DNA from: Phycisphaerae bacterium
Lineage (GTDB): Bacteria > Planctomycetota > Phycisphaerae > SM23-33
Direction of reading: 5' to 3'
DNA length: 64,000 bases
Assembly: GCA_011050235.1 (NCBI GenBank)
Contig: DRGC01000062.1
Coordinates: forward strand, 1-64,000
Made by a program: the position numbers and the translations under genes. Positions 1 to 7,438 of the stretch are shown piece by piece (position 1 is the stretch's first letter; each line of letters opens with the position of its first letter). The notes under the pieces are model-generated. The model did not search any database and was not told where the DNA came from. It saw only the letters and a program-made list of their open reading frames with translations.

Positions 1-2134
1 AGCCAGCATCGAACAGATCGCACCAGGCGCGGTTGACCGCTTCTCGCGGCGAGACAATCGCCTCGGGCGGCGGGGCGATGCGTCCCAGCGGGGCCGTTTC
101 GGTAGGCACGTCGCCCAGCCCGCCGATCGGCCTGGTCAGGGCCAGCAGGAACGGGCTGGCGGCCGACGGTTTGCCGGCGGCGTCGGATTCCAGCGTCCCC
201 AGCGTCATCGCCCCGTCGCAGCGCGAGACCGCGAGGTAGAACAGCAGCATCTCGCGGGCCGTCAGGTCGTCGCGCAGGTCGATCTGGATTCCGCGGCTGC
301 TGAAGGCCTGGCGGTCGCGGTCGCTGAGCAGGGGGCTGTCGACGAAGCGGCGCGGGAACTGCCCCTCGGTGAGGCCCAGCAGAAAGACATGATCGTATCG
401 CACGGCCCGGGCGTCGAGCGCATCGAGGACGTCCACCAGCGATTCGGTCCGCGCGGGCGGGCATTGCACGACGGCAAGGGCGTCGCGGATGTGCTGGAGG
501 GGCGCGGGGTCGGGCAGTTGGCCCAGGGCCGATTCCATCGCCGCCAGGGCCCGGAGATCACGGGCGATGCCCGGGGCGTCTCCCTGCTGGCAGATGGCGC
601 GGGGAAGCTCCAACGCCTCGGCCAATGCGGGCAGGTCGTCCGTGGGAAGATCAAACAATCGCTGCAGCATCTCGGCCGCCTGCTCGATGCCGTCCGGGCT
701 GGCCAGCAGGGCGGAGGGCTGGAGAGATTCGTCGTCGTTGTCGTCAGGGACGTTCTGACGCGCTCGGCGGGCGAAGCGCTCGGCGGCGTCGGCGTAGGCC
801 TTGGCCGATGAGAGGACGTTGCCTTCGCGGATCAGCGCCTGGGCGGTGGCGACCGTTCGCCCGTCAAAATCGCCCAGGGCGCCCGGGCGGAAGTAGCTGT
901 TGCCGATGACGGCCAGGACCGCTTCGCTATCCAACTGCGGCGCGATCGTTGCCGCCGCCAGGAGGAAGCGGACGGCCGGGGTCTCGGTGATCGCAACGGG
1001 CGCTTCGGCGATGGGGATGTCGGCATCGGCGAAGATGCGCTGAATCGCCGGACGATAGGCGGCCAGTGAGCGGGTCAGCACGGCGATCGAGCCGGCTCGG
1101 CGGCCGAGCAGCAGGCGCTTGATGCTGGCGGCGGCGGCAGCGATTTCCTGTTCGACGCCGGCGGCGACGATGAGAGAGATGTCGGCCGGCAGATCGAGGT
1201 CGCCCGGGTCATGCTCGAAGACCCGATCCCAAAGCCCGGCGACACCGCCGCGGGGCGGCAGGTCGATCGGGATCACGGATAGTTCTTCGCCGAAGGCGTT
1301 TCGCAGGCGCTCAAGCGTTCGCCCCGTCCAATGCCACAGCCGTTCGTGCCCGCCCTTAACGTGCGGGAGGGTGACCAGTAGGTGGTCGGCCCAGCCGCTC
1401 AGCAGGCGAAGGATGTCCAACTGCGTCGGCGTAAAGTCGGTGAACCCGTCGACGGCGACGACGGCTAGGTCGGCCAGGGCGGGCGGGCGACGGTCGCGGC
1501 CGGCCCAATCGGCCAGGCGGTCGCGGGCGAGCCACATCTGGCCTTCAAGGTCGTAGGCGTTGGCGGCGTGGAGCTGCTGCTGATATCGCTGGTAGACGGC
1601 GCGGAGGGCGCGTTTGGCCGGATCGTTCCCGATGACGGCCGCCAACTGGTCCGGCTCGACGGCGGCGCGTTTGAGTTCGGCGATGGCGGCGTCAACGGCG
1701 GTGACCAGCCCGCGCGTATCGACGACGGAGCGAAAGCCGTCCAGGTCGCCCTTGGCGTGGAGCTCGTCGATGATTCGCCGCAGCAGGAGTTGCCGGCGAA
1801 ACGCGGTCAGTGTGGTCGCGGCCGGTTGGTCGGGGTCGTCGCAGACGATTCTCCGGGCCAGCGCGGTGAAGGTCAGCACCTGCGGCGCGACGACCACACC
1901 GGCGGCGCTTTCTGCAAGCAGGCGTCGACGCACATAGGCGGCGGTGGGGGCGTTTGGGACGATCATCATCGCCCGCGAGCGGCCGTCGGCGCTGGCGGCA
2001 CTGCGGTAGAGGTCCAGGGCGGCCGCCGTCTTGCCGCTGGCGGCCGGGCCTGTCACGACGACCGTCCCACCGGGGGCGGCGAGAATCCGTTCGAGCAGCG
2101 CCGACGTTGACTTGAGCCGATCCATCGCTCGCAT
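1..2134 (-). CDS. addB: AddB-like helicase/nuclease subunit, C-terminal end cut by window edge
   Basis: The frame is open on the minus strand from ATG 2134 to the window edge, so only about the first 711 residues are visible. Near the N-terminus is a Walker A loop (GPAASGKTAA), then a UvrD-like helicase body with AVDGFTDFTPTQ and YDHVFLLGLTEGQFPRR, which resemble the AddB/RexB family. AddB pairs with AddA to resect double-strand breaks for RecA-dependent repair. The diagnostic C-terminal RecB-type nuclease domain with its Fe-S cysteines would lie beyond base 1 and cannot be checked. ATG 2134 is preferred because GGGGA lies just upstream; an in-frame ATG at 2125 is the alternative. It follows the transglutaminase-like gene by about 50 bp. 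A related PD-(D/E)XK helicase remains possible. Confidence 0.75.
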   Translation of the reverse strand, partial: MRAMDRLKSTSALLERILAAPGGTVVVTGPAASGKTAAALDLYRSAASADGRSRAMMIVPNAPTAAYVRRRLLAESAAGVVVAPQVLTFTALARRIVCDDPDQPAATTLTAFRRQLLLRRIIDELHAKGDLDGFRSVVDTRGLVTAVDAAIAELKRAAVEPDQLAAVIGNDPAKRALRAVYQRYQQQLHAANAYDLEGQMWLARDRLADWAGRDRRPPALADLAVVAVDGFTDFTPTQLDILRLLSGWADHLLVTLPHVKGGHERLWHWTGRTLERLRNAFGEELSVIPIDLPPRGGVAGLWDRVFEHDPGDLDLPADISLIVAAGVEQEIAAAAASIKRLLLGRRAGSIAVLTRSLAAYRPAIQRIFADADIPIAEAPVAITETPAVRFLLAAATIAPQLDSEAVLAVIGNSYFRPGALGDFDGRTVATAQALIREGNVLSSAKAYADAAERFARRARQNVPDDNDDESLQPSALLASPDGIEQAAEMLQRLFDLPTDDLPALAEALELPRAICQQGDAPGIARDLRALAAMESALGQLPDPAPLQHIRDALAVVQCPPARTESLVDVLDALDARAVRYDHVFLLGLTEGQFPRRFVDSPLLSDRDRQAFSSRGIQIDLRDDLTAREMLLFYLAVSRCDGAMTLGTLESDAAGKPSAASPFLLALTRPIGGLGDVPTETAPLGRIAPPPEAIVSPREAVNRAWCDLFDAG

Positions 2135-2182
2135 TGTAATCCCCGGCGCGCCCCCAGGCTACGGACGGGCGTCGCCCGGCGG

Positions 2183-3679
2183 TCAGAAGGCGGTCTCGTC
2201 GGGCAGGGGCTGGCCGTCGGGCGCGTCGATGCGGGTGATTGTGAATTGGCCCATCGCGGTGAGCAGTTGCAGGAGTTGGTTGGGCCCGTCGCTCTGGCCG
2301 AGCATGATGTGGGCCGTGTCGTGGTGACCCATGGCGGAGTCCAGATGGACCCATCGGCCGGCGACATAGCACCGGACCCACGCGTGGCCGACGAAGATGT
2401 TCTTGCGCTCGCCGAACTGCTCTGCGTAGGCGATGCCCTGGATGACCTGGGTGGGGGCGCCGGAGGCCCGGCACATCGCGGCCAGCAGGACGGCGAACTC
2501 GGTGCAGTCGCCCTGGCGGCTTTCGAGAACCTCGGCGGCGGAGGCGTAGCCGATGGAGAGGTCTGTTTCGAGGATGTAATCGGTGACGAATTTTTCCAGC
2601 CGCTTGAGGGCGATGGCGGCATCGGTGGCGTCGCCGACGGCCTTGCGGGCGAGGGCGACGATTCGCTTGTCGTCCGACTGAACGTATTGGCTGGGCTTGA
2701 GGGCGGCCAGCACCTCGGCGTCATCGCCGTCGTAGCCGATGGCGGCGCCGGCGGGGATGGCCGTCGGCTTGACGGTCACCCGCACGGTCCCATCGTCACC
2801 GGGCGCGACGGTCTGGGTGTCGTCGCCCGGGATGCGGAGCTGCTGTTTGGTCCGTGGGGTCAGGTGGAACGTCAGCGATTTTCTGCGCAGGGCGGGCGAA
2901 AGCTCGACGGGGCTGGCGACCAGGGACTTATTGAGGACGTCGACGACATCGTTGGGGCTGAGGGCGAACTGGCTGTCGCAGGTGACCATCTCGAGCGTCA
3001 TCCCAATCAGCGGTGCGACGGATTTGAGCGCATGGAAGTCGGCGTCGACATAATCCGTCATCGTGATCTCGCCCGTGGGCCCGGCGATCGTTGCGCGGAT
3101 TCGTGTCAGCGTCACCACGCGGCCGAACAGATCCACGGCTTCGGGTTCCATGACGGTGATGTCGAAGGGAACTGCCTGCATCTGGTCTGGCAGAAAGACC
3201 GAGGCCGTAAAACTCGTGCCCGCCTGCAACCCTTTGCGGCGCTGGAGCAGCCGCAGGCCTTCGTTGAGCAGGGCGCCCTCAGGCCAGTCGGCGGAGACCT
3301 GACGCTTCTGATCGCCGTTGGTGACGGTGGCCTGAATCTTGCCGTCGGTGACCACACCTTCAACCATCTGCGGGGCCATCGGCGGCATGCGGGTGACCGA
3401 CTTGAACGCCAACGGCTTGCCGTCCGGCGTTTCGCGGACCTCGACGTTCGCGAAGATGGTGATGGCCGTCTCAAAGCGGTGTAGGGTGAAGCTCATCGTT
3501 TCGGTCGTCGTGACGTGCTGGGCGGTGACGATGCGGGTGCGGATCGTGTGACCGATTTTCTTGCCGTCGAGAAGGATGGCGTAATAGGTGACACGCTTCG
3601 TATCGGTCTGCTGCGCCGATACCAGCCCGGCCGTCAGTGACAGCAGCAGCGATAGACAAATAATCGATCGTCGAAACAT
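2183..3679 (-). CDS. Secreted transglutaminase-like superfamily protein
   Basis: 498 residues. The start is ATG 3679 because GGGAG sits about six bases upstream and it begins a clear signal peptide (MFRRSIICLSLLLSLTAGLVSA), predicting export. The C-terminal third is a transglutaminase-like core: Cys in SRQGDCTEFAVLL, His in FVGHAWVRCY and Asp in WVHLDSAMGH give the expected Cys-His-Asp order of papain-fold enzymes. The N-terminal 300 residues look like a beta-rich periplasmic module with no name I recognise. Bacterial relatives are cysteine proteases, amidases or transferases, so the substrate cannot be stated. It lies between dus and the AddB-like gene on the same strand. Confidence 0.8.
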   Translation of the reverse strand: MFRRSIICLSLLLSLTAGLVSAQQTDTKRVTYYAILLDGKKIGHTIRTRIVTAQHVTTTETMSFTLHRFETAITIFANVEVRETPDGKPLAFKSVTRMPPMAPQMVEGVVTDGKIQATVTNGDQKRQVSADWPEGALLNEGLRLLQRRKGLQAGTSFTASVFLPDQMQAVPFDITVMEPEAVDLFGRVVTLTRIRATIAGPTGEITMTDYVDADFHALKSVAPLIGMTLEMVTCDSQFALSPNDVVDVLNKSLVASPVELSPALRRKSLTFHLTPRTKQQLRIPGDDTQTVAPGDDGTVRVTVKPTAIPAGAAIGYDGDDAEVLAALKPSQYVQSDDKRIVALARKAVGDATDAAIALKRLEKFVTDYILETDLSIGYASAAEVLESRQGDCTEFAVLLAAMCRASGAPTQVIQGIAYAEQFGERKNIFVGHAWVRCYVAGRWVHLDSAMGHHDTAHIMLGQSDGPNQLLQLLTAMGQFTITRIDAPDGQPLPDETAF

Positions 3680-3785
3680 GGCCATCTCCCTGGCGTGAGG
3701 ATCGTTCTGAAGCACCGGCCCGTCATCCTACCGCAATGTCGGAGGCGGCGGCAAGGCCGCAGGCGGCGGCGTCGCGATGGCGGTG

Positions 3786-4775
3786 TCATTGTTCGTAGTG
3801 CCGATCGAGCACGGTGTGCCACTGGTCGGGCGTCTTGACAGCGACGAACGCCATCCGCACCGCTTTGGGGTGCGGATGTGTCCGGGCGTAGCGGATGCCG
3901 AACTTCCGCATGATCCTGGGGCCGCGCTTGGGGCCGTAGACCGTGACGGCGTGGTCGAAATGGCGTCGCAGCGTTTCGTGCTGCTCGGCGAGCGAGGGCT
4001 CGTGGGGGGGGCGGCCGGCGGCGAGATCGCGGACCTGGCGGAAGATCCATGGATTGCCCAGCGCCCCGCGAGCGGCTGTGGCGGCATCGACGCCGGTGGC
4101 GGCGAGCATGTCGATGGCGGCTTGGGCGGAGCGGACATCGCCCGAACCGATGATGACGCGGTCGGCGAAGCGCTGCTTGACCCGGGCGAGCAGGTCCCAG
4201 TCGGCCTTGCCCGAGTATTTGGCCTCGACGCTGCGGGCGTGTATGCAGATGGCCGCGGCGCCGGCGTCGAAGGCGCCTTCGGCGATCTGCCATAGCGCGG
4301 CGTGATCGCGGTCGGCTTCGTCGAACGATTTCCTGAGCTTGAGCGTCACCGGCCGGTCCACGGCGGCCAGGACGGCCTGGGTGATGGCGATGGCGCGGGC
4401 GGGCTCTTTCATCAGGTACCCGCCGCGATGTCGCGAGAGGGCCTTGCGAACGGGACAGGCGAAGTTCAGATCGATCACGTCCAGACCCATCTCCGATAAT
4501 TGCACAGCGGCGGCGGCCATCTCATGCGGTTCGCCGCCGATCAACTGGCCGGCCAGGGGGTGGTCGCCATCGCACAATTGCACCAGCCGGCGGCGGAGCT
4601 TCTGGTTGAGCAGGAGGCTCTTGTCCAGGAGCATCTCGGTGGCGCAGAACGGCGCGCCCATGTCGCGACACAGCATCCGAAACGGCTGGTCGCTGTAGCC
4701 GGCCAGGGCGGCCAGCACGAGGGGCAGGTCGATCTCGATCGGGCCGATGCGAAACGGTTTCAGTTCGAACGTCAC
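3786..4775 (-). CDS. dus: tRNA-dihydrouridine synthase (DusB-like)
   Basis: 329 residues from a GTG start at 4775. The frame extends upstream to 4874, but that would overlap the divergent rimO gene and add a low-complexity stretch absent from Dus proteins. The TIM-barrel FMN-binding features are present: LAGYSDQPFR near the N-terminus, the catalytic cysteine in NLNFACPVRKA-like context (DLNFACPVRKA), LKLRKSF, ICIHAR and IGSGDV, then RGALGNPWIF. Dus enzymes reduce uridines in tRNA D-loops using NADPH. The motifs suit DusB/Dus1-type enzymes, but the exact target uridine cannot be assigned. It is transcribed divergently from rimO across roughly 80 bp. Confidence 0.88.
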   Translation of the reverse strand: MTFELKPFRIGPIEIDLPLVLAALAGYSDQPFRMLCRDMGAPFCATEMLLDKSLLLNQKLRRRLVQLCDGDHPLAGQLIGGEPHEMAAAAVQLSEMGLDVIDLNFACPVRKALSRHRGGYLMKEPARAIAITQAVLAAVDRPVTLKLRKSFDEADRDHAALWQIAEGAFDAGAAAICIHARSVEAKYSGKADWDLLARVKQRFADRVIIGSGDVRSAQAAIDMLAATGVDAATAARGALGNPWIFRQVRDLAAGRPPHEPSLAEQHETLRRHFDHAVTVYGPKRGPRIMRKFGIRYARTHPHPKAVRMAFVAVKTPDQWHTVLDRHYEQ

Positions 4776-4855
4776 AGCTTCGATGATACTCGCTGGGCGG
4801 CCGCCGTGTCTGCCGAAAGGTAGCTGTCCGCGATGGCGGCCGCTAAGATGTCGCC

Positions 4856-6187
4856 GTGACATCGACTGAACCATGCCGCGTTGCGCTGGTCTCGCTGGGC
4901 TGCCCGAAGAACCTGGTGGACAGCGAGAAGATTGCCGCCCATCTGGCCGAGGCGGGCTGTTTGGTCGGGGCGCCGATGGATGAGGCCGACGTGATCGTTG
5001 TAAACACGTGCGGGTTCCTGTCGGCGGCCCGGGACGAATCGCTGGAGGTGATCACCGAGGCGCTGGCGTACAAACAGAGCGGCCAGGCGCGTCGGGTGGT
5101 CGTCGCGGGCTGTCTGGTCAATCGCGACCGCGAGGCGCTCTTCGCCGCGGCCGAGGGGATCGACGCTGTGGTCGGGGTGAACAATCGTTCCCAGATCGCC
5201 CAAGCCGTCCTGAGCGAAGGCCGGGCGACGCTCATCGGCGCAGCCGGCGATGGCGTCGGCGACGATCGCGGCCGATTTCGGCTGACGCTGCCCCACACGG
5301 CGTACCTGCGCATCTCGGAAGGCTGCTCGCGCCGGTGCACGTTCTGCACGATCCCGGCCATTCGCGGGCCCTTCCGGTCGAAGCCGCCCCAGGATGTGCT
5401 CGCCGAGGCCCGGGAATTGGCAGCTAGTGGGGCGATCGAGTTGAACATAATCGGCCAGGACACGACGAACTACGGGAGCGATCTGGCCGGCGAGACGAAT
5501 CTGGCCCGGTTGCTGCGAGAGATGGACGGGATCGACGGCGTGGCGTGGATTCGCCTGCTGTACGCCTACCCGATGGGTTTTTCGGACGAGCTGGTGGACG
5601 TGCTGGCCGAGGCTGAGCACGTGGCGCCGTACGTGGACATCCCGCTGCAGCATATTGCCGATGGGATTCTCAAGCGCATGGGACGCGGCGTCCGGCGAGG
5701 CGGGATCGAAACGCTGCTGGAGACACTTCGGCGGCGTGTGGAGGGCATGACGATCCGCACGACGTTCATTGTGGGGTTCCCGGGCGAAGGGGAGGGGGAG
5801 TTCGAGGAACTGCTGACCTTCGTGGAGACGTTTCGTTTCGATGCGGTCGGTGTGTTTGAGTACTCGCCGGAAGAGGGCACGGCGGCTGTGGGTCTGGACG
5901 GCGCGGTGGCGGATGAGATCAAGGCCGAGCGGGCGCAGCGGCTGATGTTGACGCAGCAGGCGATCGCCTTCGAGGCTAACGCTGCTGCGGTGGGCCGGCG
6001 GATTGACGTGCTGGTAGACGGCGAGGATAATAGCGGGCCGTGTATTGCGCGACACATCGGTCAGGCGCCTGAGATCGACAGTGTTTGCCTGCTGACCGAG
6101 GCGCGTCCGCCCGGTCAGATCACAAGCGGCGAGGTGGTCGACTGGTTGGATTACGATCTGGTCGTCCGGCCTGACGTCGAAGACTAA
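4856..6187 (+). CDS. rimO: Ribosomal protein S12 methylthiotransferase RimO
   Basis: 443 residues from GTG 4856. The N-terminal methylthiotransferase domain begins VSLGCPKNLVDSE, with further cluster cysteines in VNTCGFL and AGCLVNRD. The radical-SAM domain carries the CxxxCxxC motif in SEGCSRRCTFCTIP. A C-terminal TRAM-type domain (about residues 375-440) completes the architecture. The opening SLGCPKNLVD and GPFRSKP contexts are those of RimO rather than the tRNA enzyme MiaB. RimO adds a beta-methylthio group to an aspartate of S12. The gene leads a plus-strand run with pgsA and pgpA. Confidence 0.93.
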   Translation: MTSTEPCRVALVSLGCPKNLVDSEKIAAHLAEAGCLVGAPMDEADVIVVNTCGFLSAARDESLEVITEALAYKQSGQARRVVVAGCLVNRDREALFAAAEGIDAVVGVNNRSQIAQAVLSEGRATLIGAAGDGVGDDRGRFRLTLPHTAYLRISEGCSRRCTFCTIPAIRGPFRSKPPQDVLAEARELAASGAIELNIIGQDTTNYGSDLAGETNLARLLREMDGIDGVAWIRLLYAYPMGFSDELVDVLAEAEHVAPYVDIPLQHIADGILKRMGRGVRRGGIETLLETLRRRVEGMTIRTTFIVGFPGEGEGEFEELLTFVETFRFDAVGVFEYSPEEGTAAVGLDGAVADEIKAERAQRLMLTQQAIAFEANAAAVGRRIDVLVDGEDNSGPCIARHIGQAPEIDSVCLLTEARPPGQITSGEVVDWLDYDLVVRPDVED

Positions 6188-6233
6188 TCACACCCTCGGC
6201 GGCAGCGCGCCGGGGAGCGGAATCTGCTCTGCA

Positions 6234-6884
6234 ATGAACTGGAAACTACCCAACATATTGACGGCGTCGCGGCTGCCGCTGGCGGCGGCATTTTTCGTTT
6301 TCGTCGGCCTGTACTCGTCCGATGCGCCGGAGATGAACCGGATCTGGGTGACGACGGCGTTCGTGATCTTCGTCATTGCCGGGATCACCGACTTTCTGGA
6401 CGGGTTCCTGGCCAGACGGATGAAGATCATCAGCGCCTTCGGGCGGATCGTCGACCCGTTCGTGGACAAAGTGCTTATTGTGGGGTCGTTCGTCATGCTG
6501 GCCGGGTCGAACTACATGCTGGACGGCTCGGGCGCGTATAGCGATTTCGAGCGGGGCCTGCCGACGTGGCTGACGGGCGGGATGGCGTCGGCGGTGCAGC
6601 CCTGGATGGTCGTGGTGGTGATGGCGCGCGAGTTCATCATCTCGGCTGTCCGCGGGTACAGCGAGTCGCAGGGGATCAAGTTCCCGGCGACGTACGCGGG
6701 CAAGATCAAACTGTTCGTCCAGGTGGTCGCCATCGGGACGGTCCTGATTCAGGTGACGTTCGTGAGAAACGCCGAATGGGCGGTCTTGTTGAAGATCGCC
6801 GTGATCTGGCTGACGGTGCTGGTGACGGTTGTCAGCGGCCTGACCTATGTGGGCCGGGCGCGCGGATTGCTGGTGGCCGATTAG
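6234..6884 (+). CDS. pgsA: CDP-diacylglycerol-glycerol-3-phosphate 3-phosphatidyltransferase
   Basis: 216 residues, an integral membrane CDP-alcohol phosphatidyltransferase. The signature DG-x2-AR-x8-G-x3-D-x3-D is complete in DFLDGFLARRMKIISAFG followed by RIVDPFVDK (about residues 58-85). Several hydrophobic helices follow. It makes phosphatidylglycerol phosphate, the first committed step of phosphatidylglycerol synthesis. The next gene, pgpA, encodes the phosphatase for the following step, which supports the assignment over other CDP-alcohol transferases. Confidence 0.9.
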   Translation: MNWKLPNILTASRLPLAAAFFVFVGLYSSDAPEMNRIWVTTAFVIFVIAGITDFLDGFLARRMKIISAFGRIVDPFVDKVLIVGSFVMLAGSNYMLDGSGAYSDFERGLPTWLTGGMASAVQPWMVVVVMAREFIISAVRGYSESQGIKFPATYAGKIKLFVQVVAIGTVLIQVTFVRNAEWAVLLKIAVIWLTVLVTVVSGLTYVGRARGLLVAD

Positions 6885-6904
6885 CAACGGTGCAGGCGGG
6901 ACGG

Positions 6905-7438
6905 ATGAAACTCCTCGGAAAGATCATGGCCAGCGGGTTGGGGACCGGCTACTTGCCGGTTGCGCCAGGGACGTGGGGGTCGGCGGCGGTGTTGGCCGTC
7001 TATTTGATGGTGGCCTGGGCCAGGGGCGGCGAGCGGCTCGCCAGTGGGGGCGAGCGGCTGGCGTTGGACCTGACCGTCACGATGGGGGCCGTGGCGGCGC
7101 TATCGGGGGTGTGGTGCGTTCTGCTGGGCGATTTTGTCGAACGGGTCTGGGGCGGCGAGGATCCGGGCAAGTGCACGCTGGACGAATGGGCGGGTCAGGC
7201 GGTGGCGCTGCTGTGGCTGCCGCTGCCGGCGACGGCTGGCGAGTTCACGGGCGTGGTGATCGTTGGGGTCTCGGCGTTCCTGGCCTTTCGAGTGTTCGAT
7301 ATTCTCAAGCCCCCGCCCGCTCGCTGGGCGGAGAAATTGCCGAGCGGCTGGGGGGTGCTGGCAGACGATCTGGTCGCCGGCGTGTACGCCAACGCGATCG
7401 TTCGCCTGGGGGTATTGGCCTTCTTCCCGGCCGGCTAG
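6905..7438 (+). CDS. pgpA: Phosphatidylglycerophosphatase A
   Basis: 177 residues from ATG 6905, with GGCGGGA just upstream. PgpA-family motifs are present: GTGYLPVAPGTWGSA at the N-terminus, the metal-binding DEWAGQ in the middle and VFDILKPPPARW followed by GVLADDLVAG near the end. These match the acidic clusters that coordinate Mg2+ in PgpA. It removes the phosphate from phosphatidylglycerol phosphate. It starts 20 bp after pgsA, so the two consecutive steps are probably co-transcribed. A short insertion with a repeated GGERLA (about residues 41-53) is unusual for the family. The last bases overlap the end of the convergent membrane gene. Confidence 0.9.
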   Translation: MKLLGKIMASGLGTGYLPVAPGTWGSAAVLAVYLMVAWARGGERLASGGERLALDLTVTMGAVAALSGVWCVLLGDFVERVWGGEDPGKCTLDEWAGQAVALLWLPLPATAGEFTGVVIVGVSAFLAFRVFDILKPPPARWAEKLPSGWGVLADDLVAGVYANAIVRLGVLAFFPAG